Positions 1-10,363 of a stretch of DNA of 64,000 nt are shown in pieces. The stretch comes from Hybos culiciformis. Its lineage: Eukaryota; Arthropoda; Insecta; Diptera; Hybotidae. The notes under the pieces were generated by a model. It worked only from the letters and a program-made list of their open reading frames with translations, ran no database searches and had not been told where the DNA came from. The translations under genes and the position numbers were made by a program. The first letter of the stretch is position 1, and every line of letters starts with the position of its first letter. The stretch spans positions 30,435,250 through 30,499,249 of the forward strand of contig OZ023274.1 in NCBI GenBank assembly GCA_964007475.1. The letters run 5' to 3'.

Positions 1-1972
1 ATACGTTTTTTTTAATTTTCAAACTATTAAACTCGAATAACTCGAAACTATACTTTTCATTATACATCGTTTCATTTCTCAGCAGACGATTTAGTCTTTG
101 AATCTTTGAATTATTTAATTTTCCCATAAGTTTTTTTGTTAACTTAAGTATAACTTTTATATGTCTTGTACTAAAAAAAAACAAAACTTGGATATGAAAA
201 TGTTAATAACAATTTTTATTTTGTTATTTAAAGAAAACAAAAAAAATTTTCCTTTTTTTTTTGTATTTTTTATTTCTTTTTTAGATTCAGCTTTTAACTG
301 AGTAAATAAAATAAAGACGACCTTTTTAACACTTCATTGAATTCTAATAAAATTCTGTATATATATATAAACATATAAAGTTTTTCTTTCCTATTGAATT
401 AATTTTTTCGTTTTTTTTTTTTACATTTTCGAAACTACAATTTTTATTTTTTTTTTTGTGACGAGATGTAGATAACATTTAATGTTTTTTAAAAATTTAC
501 TCTGTGCTAAAAATTGTGAAAAAGCAAAGAAATAAAACTTGATAACACTTTTGCCGCGGATTTTCGAATAAGTCAGTGCCATCGTTTCTAATTTCAACTA
601 GGATACAATTTTAAATACTTGTTTTACAATATTGATTACAATTTTTATTTTTATCGAACAGTTTAAATAAAAGTTGTACTATTTCCTGGTTAGACATATG
701 GATTAAAATATTGTCTGTATTATAGTTTTTTTCAAACAAGGTTTTGAAACATGATATACAAATCTCATTATCATCGAAACAGTCAAATGTGAATAAAAAA
801 TTATAATAAGCTTATCAAAGTTCTTAATCAATACTTCGAAGTTCTTAATCAATACTTAATCAATACTTATGGTGCTGTCTTTGATTAAAATGTTCACTTC
901 ATCATGATTTTATTATATATAAATAAATATTCAAGATGTAAATTATTATTATTGAATTATCTAAAATAAATATTCAAGTTTCGATTTTTTTCGATAATAT
1001 ATAAAAGTATTCGATTTAGTATACGATTAATTTTTATACGGTTCGGTTAAGGTTTAATTTAAAGGAATCATCCAAGTGCAGATTTAAACTTGATGATTTC
1101 TGCAACTTTCTTCAGCACCTTGTAATATTAAAAAAAAAATAATTATTGATAACATTATTGTGTATTTTATATTTTTATTATCAAGCCATATCCATATGAG
1201 TACAATTTTTTTTTTTAATTTTAAATGAAAAATTTGGAAAATTCCTTTTTTTTTTTCAAAAATATTTTCGGAAGACAGGAAAAAAAAAAGACATTATTGA
1301 ACTTTAAATGATGATGATTACCCATTGAATAAGAAAAAGAGTAATAACTAAATTGACCTTTTTAACGTTAGATATAAAAAAAAAAAGGAATTTTACTATG
1401 TTTTTTTTTTTAAGCTTTCCAGGATCAAAAAACAAACATCATCGTATAATATTTTTCTAATGTATAGTTTTCCTTTTCATAACAAGAAAAAAAAAAAGAA
1501 AAGATAACCTTCAATGTTAAAATATGAAAGAAAAAAAAATTTTAAGATTTATTGCTGAAATTGAATGAAAAACGTGTGTTTAGATATTATATAAAAATAA
1601 CTTTTTAACATTTTTCAATTTTTGATTGAATATACTTATTCTACAAAAAAAAAAAAAAAATACAGGAATAAAAATGAATTATTCAATAAGGTTGAATTTT
1701 TACTTTCACATTTAATGAAAATTTAAAAACAAATAAAAAACCCTTTAAAAAAAATAATGAAAAAAAAAAGGATTAGGACTTTATAGTTAAAGAAGTTTTT
1801 CGAAAAAATAAAAAAAATTTTCTACTCATACAAAAAAATCATAATAAAATAAACAATAACAAACAATTTTTTTGTTGACAAAATTACATCAGTTTAATTT
1901 TATTTTATGTCTGAACGGTTTAACTAAAACTATAAATTTTTTTAGTTTAAATTTTATGTTTGAACTTGATAT
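1..1972. other. AT-rich stretch, no gene seen
   Basis: Homopolymer-rich intergenic DNA without a supported ORF. The only local structure noticed is a small duplication near 822-870, built on GTTCTTAATCAATACTT. Confidence 0.5.
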
Positions 1973-3071
1973 AAAAAGTTTAAAACAAATAAAATAAACT
2001 ACAACCTTGAAATTATGACCTACGTAAGTACGTAAGAAATTTTTTGATTAAATGTTGTCGCGTCGAGGAATCGCTCTAATTATTAGTTTAACGTTTTGTT
2101 AAAGTGCATACGTAACATATGAAGTTCTTTTTTCCATGTAAATTTTTGTAAGAGTCGTCGTTTATATTTTTGTTTCAACATTTATCTGGATAGTTTAGTT
2201 GTGTATTCAGTTTTTAAGTAGGTTCACTTTTAATTCTTAATACTTACTTACTTTAACATTTTCATTGAAATTTTAATATCATTTTATTTAAATAGGTATT
2301 TCAAAAGAGCGATCCCCCGACGCGACAACATTTAATCAAAAAATTTCTTACGCACTTACGTAGCAGAGAACTGCGTAATACTATTCATAAACAAAAACAA
2401 ATCACTCGCAATATTTCAATACAGAATAATACCAATTACAGAAAAAAAAAATGAGCTATTCATATCCTACTTGCACATAAGAAACACTTATATTACATTG
2501 ACTTGCAAAACAACAATATCTACTCAATACCACTTGATGTTGATTTGTTTTTGTTATGAATGCTATGAATGCAGCAAGTGCCTAATATAAAAACAATACG
2601 TATGAATGAAAAAAATATCATCTAATTAAGTATAGGTACATTTTTCACAATTTTTTTACGAAATTTTTAGGAAATTTTTACGAAATATTTAATTTTTTTT
2701 TAGGAAATTAAATTTCCTTAGAAGATTACCCAATGCATTCAATATACGCAATACATATTTCACTATTCACTATACTTGCGAATAGAAATTTGACTTGATA
2801 CAAAAAAGTCAATACAATTCTAATGTATTGAAAAAATATTATGAATCATATATTCACACTTGTTTCTATTTTGAGTTGAACTATTCATATATTGAATAAA
2901 TCAATTAGTGTATTCACGAGTGATTTGTAATACAAGTGTACTCATGCATTTCTCTGTTACGTAGGTCATAATTTCAAGGTTCTAGTTTATTTTATTTGTT
3001 TTAAACTTTTTACGTTCATACTATTTCTATTATTTTTTGTCGGGGGTTTTTTGATTTTTTAATTTAATTTT
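1973..3071. repeat. Foldback element copy 1, split by a hAT-like MITE
   Basis: The arm at about 1973-2076 is the reverse complement of 2301-2363 joined to 2965-3020. The shared core includes CCTACGTAAGTACGTA and ATTAAATGTTGTCG. The loop at 2077-2300 is homologous to the loop of the copy at 27661-28220, which shows that both belong to one family. The right end carries GTCGGGGGTTTTTTGA; the matching left outer end is absent, so the left side is truncated or diverged. No transposase is visible. Confidence 0.75.
2364..2956. mobile_element. hAT-like MITE nested in foldback element
   Basis: The insert starts CAGAGAA and ends TTCTCTG. It is flanked by an exact 8-bp direct repeat TTACGTAG at 2356-2363 and 2957-2964. 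Removing the insert and one repeat restores the foldback arm. Eight-bp duplications are the hallmark of hAT transposition. The 593-bp body has no transposase but contains many scattered copies of ATTCA/AATAC-type words, which resemble subterminal transposase-binding repeats. Confidence 0.8.
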
Positions 3072-3530
3072 GACATTTTCTACTGTTGAGAATCAAATTA
3101 TTTTTACAACACCATTTCTCAAAACTATCAACATCAAACCGAAGGAGCTCGTAATCGTATGGTTCACTAACTGTTCTAAAGATCTTCATGTCATCTGCAT
3201 AAGCATTCAAAGAGCTATGTTTCAACACACAGACAGCGTCGTTAACTGTTATTATAAACAGAAGTGGGCCTAGATGACTCCCCTGCGGCAACAAAACCAT
3301 CTCCCCTGTGGCAACAAAACCATCGGAAATAGATTCTCTGAATTGCACAAAATACTTTCTATTAGTTAGATAGGATGAAATCCAATCACAGAACGTTTTA
3401 GGAAACCCCAAAGAATTCAATTTATACAAAATAAGCTCATGAGAAAGGATATCGAAAGCCTTACTGAAATCGGTGTATATGACATCAGTCTGAAGTCCCT
3501 TCTCCATGGATGCTATGGTTTTTATAGGTA
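3064..3530 (-). pseudogene. Non-LTR retrotransposon reverse transcriptase fragment (copy 1)
   Basis: The minus-strand reading frame 3507-3064 encodes the central part of a jockey-like LINE reverse transcriptase: DVIYTDFSKAFD, then PQGSHLGPLLF, NAYADDMKIF and NLILNSRKC. The catalytic YADD is intact. The copy lacks the start and the thumb/C-terminal part and ends against the TIR element at 3560. A 23-bp direct duplication at 3278-3300/3301-3323 alters the sequence just before PQG, so the copy is decayed even though the frame is open. Confidence 0.85.
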
Positions 3531-3559
3531 CTCCTTAAAAAGAATGTAATTCGCCACTT

Positions 3560-4619
3560 TGCACAGTGTCCAATTTTCCTTTTTTTTGGAATTTAATCAC
3601 ATTTTTCAAAATTCGAAATATATATATATTTTTTTTTATATTTTTTTTCATTACCAGAAACAGCTTTTTCAAATTTTGGTAGGTCTGCCCTTTAGGCTAA
3701 GGCATCAAAATTTGAATTTAAAGTTGGACATAAAAAAATTACTCCATACAATTTGTATGGAGACAATAAAATGGACTTAAAAACACATTGATTCACCTTG
3801 ATTCACCTATATCTCATCACCGGTATATGAGCCGTTTATTTTGAAAGTGGTTTAAGTCCATTTGTTTTTGTATTGAGATATTTAAAGGTTTTTGAATTGA
3901 TTTAAAAATATTGGTAACTGGTATTAAGTCGCTAATTTTCAAGTGTCAAAATCAAAGCGATTTTAATGATACTTGACTAAAATTGTTTTTAAATAAAAAG
4001 AATATATAGGATTGTGTTTATTGTGATCATTAACTTTTTTTTTTTTGGAAGATGGACTTAAACCAATTTCAAAATAAATGGCTCATATGCAGTTTGATCT
4101 CAGGATTTCAAATCTTTTCAAAACTTTTGCTCATAATTGCACGTTCAAAAGTTATAGTCCTTAGAAAATTCTTAAAAACAGACTAGTACGCCATCAAAAT
4201 TTTAGAAATTCATGAAGTTTCTTTTAATTATCATCACCGCTGGAGGTCGGTTATTTATGAATATTTGAAGTTCAGTTTAAAAGTAAATTTGCTTTGTTAT
4301 TCTTGATTTTTAAAAAGGTTTTTTTTTATTTTCTGAAATTTTATAATTTTTCAACTTCAGATTTTATTACGCCTAACATATTCATATACATTTTTTTTTA
4401 TCCTCATAACGGATTTTGTAAGAATAATAATCCAGAAGTCCAGAGTAACAGAAATCTTACCTTATTTCAACTGTACAGCAAAAACTTAAGTAGTTTGAAA
4501 AACTAGCGGTAGCCAATAATGCATTTTTTCTTCATGTTGAAATTTTTCTGTATAATTTTTGTAAACAAAAAAATAATAAAACATTAAATTCCAAAAAAAG
4601 GGAAAATTGGACACTGTGC
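3560..4619. mobile_element. TIR element of about 1.06 kb lying between two LINE fragments
   Basis: Terminal inverted repeats begin GCACAGTGTCCAATTTTCC and extend through GGAATTTAAT, about 38 bp. Inside, 3821-3862 and 4052-4092 form a second inverted pair built around GGACTTAAACCA and a GGCTCATAT end, so a smaller palindromic element may be nested. There is no transposase and no clear target duplication. Confidence 0.65.
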
Positions 4620-4620
4620 T

Positions 4621-5935
4621 TTCTTGGATTTGAAACTGACTAGAAAATTCGAGTAAAGACCTTACTAAACTAGTGAAAAGCGATTTAGTAACTCTAGGGT
4701 CATCAAATTCCCGTCCCCATCTTTTAACAAAGCCCAGCATGGAATTTCCTCTATTTACAATGGAATTAATATGAGATTGGAAATTCAGCTTTGTATCGTA
4801 TAGCACTCCCAAATCCTTTACTACTTCACTTTTAGGAACAATAGTGCCACTAATTCTATAAAGAGATTGAATTGGATTCAATTTTCGAGTAAATGTAATA
4901 AATTGACATTTTGTTGGGTCAATAATTAAATTATTCTTTATACACCATTTATAAAAGTTGTCAATGTCTATCTGAAGAAGAGTACAATCCATAGAATCCC
5001 TAACTGGTCTGTATATCTTCATGTCACCAGCATATGCATTGATGGTGTTATGCTTAATGATTTTGACAACGTCGTTGACCGTAAAAACAAACAATAATGG
5101 TCCAAGATGGCTACCTTGTGGGACTCCCGACAACGCAATGAATTCTTTTGATACTACAGAACGGAATTCAACAAAATATTTCCTATCCCGCAAATAAGAA
5201 GAGATCCACTGAGTAAATGGAGAAGGGAAACCTAATGCGTGTTATTTGAATATAATCAGTTCATGAGAGAGGACATCAAATGCTTTACTGAAGTCTGTGT
5301 AAATGACATCTGTTTGACGTCCGCTCTCCATATTAGTATAAGATTGACTTATAAGTTCCACGAGACTTGTGGTGGTAGATCTGCCCTTGATAAAGCCGTG
5401 CTGAAATTCATCCAAAAATGGTTTACAATGGAAATACAAATGTTTAAACACCGATTTTTCAAACATCTTTGGAAGAACCAAAAGTTTAGCTATAGGCCTG
5501 TAATTACAGACATCAGATTTATTTCCACTTTTGTATATTGGTCTATTAAACGTGGATTTCCAGATCTCGGGGAATTATGCAAGCCTAATTGAATAATCAA
5601 ATTCCACGTGCAGGGACTCTATCTGGGCCCGGCATACAATCTTTATTCAGGGATTCAAGTTCTAATCTAACTTCATCAGAGTCAAAGTGTATTGTGGAAA
5701 AAGATGTTTTTGGAAAGGATTCTAAATACTGAAAATAACTACAATCTACCTGAAATCTCGAGTTCACAGAATAGCTTCTTGAAAAAAAACTCAGAAAAGT
5801 AATTTGTGATGTCGTACGAGCTTTGCGAGCTCTTATCATTATATTGTAATGATGTGGGGAACCCATAATTTTTCTTTTTTATATTTACAAATTGCCAAAA
5901 TTTCCAGGTATTGGATATCAAATCAACAATAGTGT
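4621..5935 (-). pseudogene. Non-LTR retrotransposon reverse transcriptase, longer decayed copy 2
   Basis: Reading leftward, this copy encodes KNYGFP, SYDITNYFSEFF and LNKDCMPGPDRVP (the N-terminal RT region). It continues with DEFQHGFIKGRST, DVIYTDFSKAFDVLSHEL, SGVPQGSHLGPLLF, NAYAGDMKIY and PTKCQFITFTRK, then LGVLYDTKLNFQSHI and a partial thumb region. It is spread over at least three frames. The catalytic motif reads YAGD instead of YADD, so the enzyme would be dead. It is a paralogue of the copy at 3064-3530, in the same orientation, and is truncated at both ends. Jockey-like family membership is inferred from the RT blocks. Confidence 0.85.
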
Positions 5936-6460
5936 ATAGTATTCTACTAGTCAAGTCCTTTCATTTGATACCCATATTGAGGGAGTTGTGAAAAAATATG
6001 TAATCCGCCATTTGTGGCGGCGGCTATTTTGGATTTGAAATTTGTTATAGTGTATAGTATTGTACTTGTCAAGCCCTTTCACTTGATACCCATATGGTGG
6101 GAGTTGTGTAAAAATATGTAATCCGCTTATTTGTGGCTGCGGGCATTTTGGATTTGAAATTTCTTATAGTGTATAGTTGTATACTATTGTACTTGCCAAG
6201 CCCTTTCATTTGATACCCATATTCAGGGAGTTGTGAAAAAATATGAAATCTGCCATTTTGTGGCGGCTTCCCTTTTGGACCGATTTTCATCAAACATAGC
6301 TAAGAACACTCCCGACTAATTCACCTTTCAACCAAAAAAAAAAAATTAAAATCGGTTCATCCGTTCGGGAGCTACGATGCCACAGACAGAGACACAGACA
6401 CACAGACATACAGACACGTCAAACGCGTAACATCCCTTTGTTTTTGCGTCGAGGTTAAAA
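5925..6460 (+). repeat. Retroelement 3' region: three ~125-bp tandem units plus tail
   Basis: Units carry CCCTTTCATTTGATACCCAT, GGGAGTTGTG and TAATCCGCC. They are followed by GGACCGATTTTCATCAAACA, CGGTTCATCCGTTCGGGAGC and an ACAGACA-rich stretch ending TTTTTGCGTCGAGG. The same arrangement recurs at 28405-28918. It reads as the 3' untranslated end of a LINE or SINE on the plus strand, opposite to the adjacent RT copies. Confidence 0.7.
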
Positions 6461-8109
6461 ATAAATAATATGAAAGAGAAAATTGAAATGAACATAGGAA
6501 AGCATCAGAAGGCAAATTAAAATTGAAAATTGGATAAGAAAATTTATTAGAATGTGAATTTAATTAAATTGATGAGACAATACTTCAACATGTTTTGAAT
6601 TATTCTTAACTAAAATATATGTATATTTTTATATATATATATAAGTAAATATTTTAAAATATAATGCAATATAAGAATAAGTGAATGTCTGTTTTAATCA
6701 GTTAACATTTAACTAGGTATTTTTTAAATAATGTGGGCTCTCTATTCTACAATATTAGACCAATATTATATCCTTAATGCTTAAAATCAAGAAAATAAAT
6801 TTTGTTGAAACAAATATAGGTATACTTAAAGCATTCATTTTTCAAGAACTTTCTTTTTAATCTAAACATAAATACATATATAAACAGTCAAATAATTATT
6901 TGAAGAAAGTAACATAAATCATATCCATTATTTTAATTATATCGAGATCGAGAGTAAATTGTTAAAATCTCCTTAGCCTTATTTTGTTCTCAGGAATTTT
7001 ATTAAGTAATAAAAGAAATTAACATAAAAGTTCGAAATTTAGAATTACAATTTTAATTCTTTGCGCTCAGCTATGCATATCTACATTATGTTCATTAAGT
7101 ATGTATATATATATATTTTATTTAACCATTTTAATATTGTCGTATGAAAATAAAAAATAAAAAATAAAAGAAATACTAAATAATATTTTTTTTTTATTTT
7201 CTTTTTTTCTGAATTATTATAATATCAAAAAAGCATAATATATTTCTATACATAGAGATTTTCCTAACTTATTATTCTTTTTGTTGCTTTCATTTTTATT
7301 CTTGCACACTTTTTCTAATTGAAATTTTAACACTTCGCTTTTTTAAAAAATTGAAATTAAATTTTGCTAATATGAGCTTTTATGTAAATTTTCTGCTGCA
7401 TATGCAAATATTTAAATCATATAAAGTATTTTTCAAAAAAAAAAAGTAAGTACACTAAATGAAAGAATAATTCGATTTTTTTTTATTATAATTATTAATT
7501 TTCACATAAGTTGCATTTTTTAGGAGGAAAATTACTTAAAATTTTTAAAAAATTTAAGTACTTTCTTTTTATTCTTCCTGGGCCACATACAGATTTCATA
7601 ACATGATTAATATGATTTACAATTTATTAATAAGTTCAAAATCACACATTTGTGCTCATAATTTATGAAAAAAGAGAGCTCTATTATAACAGCTGATAAA
7701 ATATCGAAGTTTTTATTAACAACGCTCGTAGTTATTCAAATTTAGAAATGGATTTCTTTTGTGAACGGTTCATAATATCCAAATGCGCAGTAACGTAATA
7801 AAACAAGAACAATTAAAAAAAAAGCTGACATGTGCAAATATAAGATAGAATATTTAAGGAAAAAATTTAAAATAAAAATTATTTTTAGATAAAGGATAAA
7901 AAGCGATTAGTTGGGCAGAAGTCGATAAATTTTTAGGATCTAACTAAAATAATGAAATAAAAATTTTTAAGTGTAGATATAACAATTTGAAGGGTTGTTA
8001 TAGTATACTTAGTCCCAAATGTGAATCTATTAAAATGTTTATGTGAAGAAATCAATCATTTATTTTTTTTTTTAAATTTTTTAATTTTTATTTTTAAAAT
8101 GTTAACTTA
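6461..8109. other. AT-rich intergenic, no gene seen
   Basis: No open frame with recognisable domain, no tandem array and no obvious inverted-repeat boundary was seen in this stretch. Confidence 0.45.
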
Positions 8110-8387
8110 TAAGGCTGTCACACTTCGGCTTTTTAATGGCTTTGAAAAAGCTATCATCGTTGTGGCTGGTTTGTGGCTTTTTCCATACAAAAAAAAAAGC
8201 CACTAGAAAATCAGGGATCAAATAACAAATGAGCTCTGTGAGAAAAAATAAACTAACAATTGCATACTTTTAGGAAGTTGGCGGCAATTTTTTGTAAAAA
8301 AAAACGATAAAAAAAACAAAAAAAATTTCCGAAAAAAAAGGAAAAAGATATTATAAAAAGAGAAAAAAAAAAGAAAAAAACCAAAAA

Positions 8388-8555
8388 GTGAACGCATTTA
8401 AAGAAGCCGACATAAGTTGTGGTTTTTTAGTTGTAGTCTGACTCGCTTATAAGTTCCCATAATTGAAGGGTCATTTCTATAAAAAATATTTTTATAAACG
8501 AGTCACACTACAACTAAAAAGCCACTATTCATAAGGCTTTTTTAAATGCGTTCAC
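8388..8555. repeat. Inner palindrome of the 8110-9129 element
   Basis: GTGAACGCATTTAAAGAAGC pairs with the reverse complement ending GCGTTCAC, followed inward by TTTTTAGTTGTAGT pairing with ACTACAACTAAAAA. It could be an older MITE into which the outer ends expanded, or a duplicated end. Confidence 0.6.
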
Positions 8556-8570
8556 ACTTGCACTTTTTGC

Positions 8571-8967
8571 TTTTTTCTTTTTTGTTTCTCTTTTTGTAAT
8601 ATCTTTTTCTTTTTTTTTTCTCTTTTTGTAATATCTTTTTCTTTTTTTTTCTCTTTTTGTAATATCTTTTTCTTTTTGTAATATCTTTTTCTTTTTTTTT
8701 TTTTTCTCTTTTTGTAACATCTTTTTCTTTTTTTTATTCTCTTTTTGTAATATCTTTTTCTTTTTTTTTTCTCTTTTTGTAATATATTTTTCTTTTTTTT
8801 TTCTCTTTTTGTAATATCTTTTTCTTTTTTTTTCTCTTTTTGTAATTTTTTTTTTTTGTAATATCTTTTTTTTTTTTTGTAATATCTTTTTTTTTTTTTT
8901 GTAATATCTTTTTTTTTTTGTAATACCTATCTTTTTTTTTTTTTGTAATATCTTTTTCTTTTTTTTT
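8571..8967. repeat. Pyrimidine-rich tandem repeat (TTTTTGTAATATCTTTTTC units)
   Basis: More than ten irregular 20-35-bp units of TTTTTGTAATATCTTTTTCT alternating with T-runs lie inside the foldback element. Unit length varies by T-run length, as expected from slippage. Confidence 0.8.
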
Positions 8968-9132
8968 CCCTTTTTGCTCATTTGTTATTTGATCCCTGAT
9001 TTTCTAGTGGCTTTAAGAAAAGCCACTAGTTTTATTTTTCTTTTTTTTGTATGAAAAAAACCACGAAATAGCCACAACGATGATAGGTTTTTCAAAAAGC
9101 CATTAAAAAGCCGAAGTGTGACAGCCTTATTA

Positions 9133-9893
9133 GAAACCCAAATATGAAATCCCTCTACCGGATTATCTTAATATTCATTATCCAAAAAATAACATTTCTT
9201 TTAACATACTTACTTTACTTCATTATAAATTATAATCACATATATTTAGGAGCTAAGTTTATTCACAAAGGCTACATATAATTTCGATTTGTTGCAAGAG
9301 TATTACTAGCATAAACTTTTAAAAATAATATCTAATATTGTTGTTTTAACAATCTAAAATTTAAAAAAATGTTTAGTTTTTTAAATAAAAATTTATAATT
9401 AAGAAAAAATTTAAGTTTTCACATATATTTTACGAAGCTATTTAAAAAATAAAATTTTTGAGATACTTAGAATAAAAAAAAAAATAAATGCAACTGAAAT
9501 TTATATTAAATTTATTGTTTTTTTTTTATATTCTTCCTTATTTTTCCACTAATTGTCTTAATTTACCAAATTCATTATTGTCTTATTAAAATAATAATAA
9601 AATAAAAGTTGAAATTCCCAGAAAATTATCATAAATATTTTATGATTTTCTACCTTTTTCAATTAACGGTAGTAGACGAAAAATAAAAAATAAATTTGGG
9701 ATCCATTAACTAAATAAAGTTTTTCTCTTTTTTATTTTTTACAATTTTCTGAAGTCATTAAAAATTTAACAATAACACTTTCTTTTCTGTTTCATTTAAT
9801 CTTATCCAACTCCCAATGAAAGAAAAATTTATTCGCGTTAATAGCGAAGATAAAATAATTAAATATATGCACAAATGTAATTTTTAATGGTGC
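9133..9893. other. AT-rich, no gene seen
   Basis: No supported coding or repeat structure in this spacer between two palindromic elements. Confidence 0.4.
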
Positions 9894-10363
9894 TTTTCCG
9901 TTAGCCGGGCGCAAATGTACGGCGCAAAAAATTAAAATGCAAAGCGAAGCAGAAATGTTACCGAAAACTTATAGTCATTTAAAATGAATAGTTTTTTCTT
10001 GTATCGGGGGACGGCTGCCGCATCCCCACTTTTTTTTTTTTCATGGCGTGATTCGCGCGATGCGAATGGGACGGGGACTCTGTAAATTTCTGCACAACTT
10101 GTGTAATTTAAAAAACGAACATGCACGAACGAGTTGTGCAGAAATTTACAGAGTTCCCGTCCCATTCGCTTTGCGCGAAGCTCGCCAAAAAAAAAAAAAA
10201 AAAAGGTGCCCTAGGGGGTTCGGGGAATGCGGCAGCCGTCCCCCGATACACGACAAAACTATTCATTTCAAATGACCATAAGTTTTCGATAACATTTCTG
10301 CTTCGTTTTGCATCTTGATTCACAATTTTTTGCGCCGTACATTTGCGCCCGGCTAACGGAAAA
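9894..10363. mobile_element. Palindromic MITE with GC-rich ends
   Basis: The ends read TTTTCCGTTAGCCGGGCGCA, and pairing continues through the GTACGGCGCAAAAAATT block. Inner blocks GGGGGACGGCTGCCGC (about 10007-10022 and 10222-10238) and GGGACGGGGACTCTGT also pair. The element is thus a series of nested inverted repeats, nearly palindromic end to end. It has no coding potential; the open frames on both strands mirror each other because of the palindrome. Confidence 0.8.

Larger units (their letters stand above)
8110..9129. mobile_element. Palindromic (foldback-type) MITE with ~120-bp inverted ends
   Basis: The ends begin TAAGGCTGTCACACTTCGGC and pair over about 120 bp, through GCCACTAGAAAATCAGGGAT at the inner side. 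TTA flanks both ends (8107-8109, 9130-9132), the 3-bp target typical of PIF/Harbinger. That assignment is weak because TTA is common here. The interior holds a smaller palindrome and a pyrimidine tandem repeat. The long Lys-rich frame across the interior is a by-product of the repeat. Confidence 0.75.

Noticed and set aside
8529..8981. 150-residue Lys-rich frame on the minus strand
   Set aside because: It is a translation of a pyrimidine tandem repeat inside a foldback element.
10121..10323. Several frames on both strands in the 9894-10363 MITE
   Set aside because: Products of the nested palindromes; the translations resemble one another across strands.
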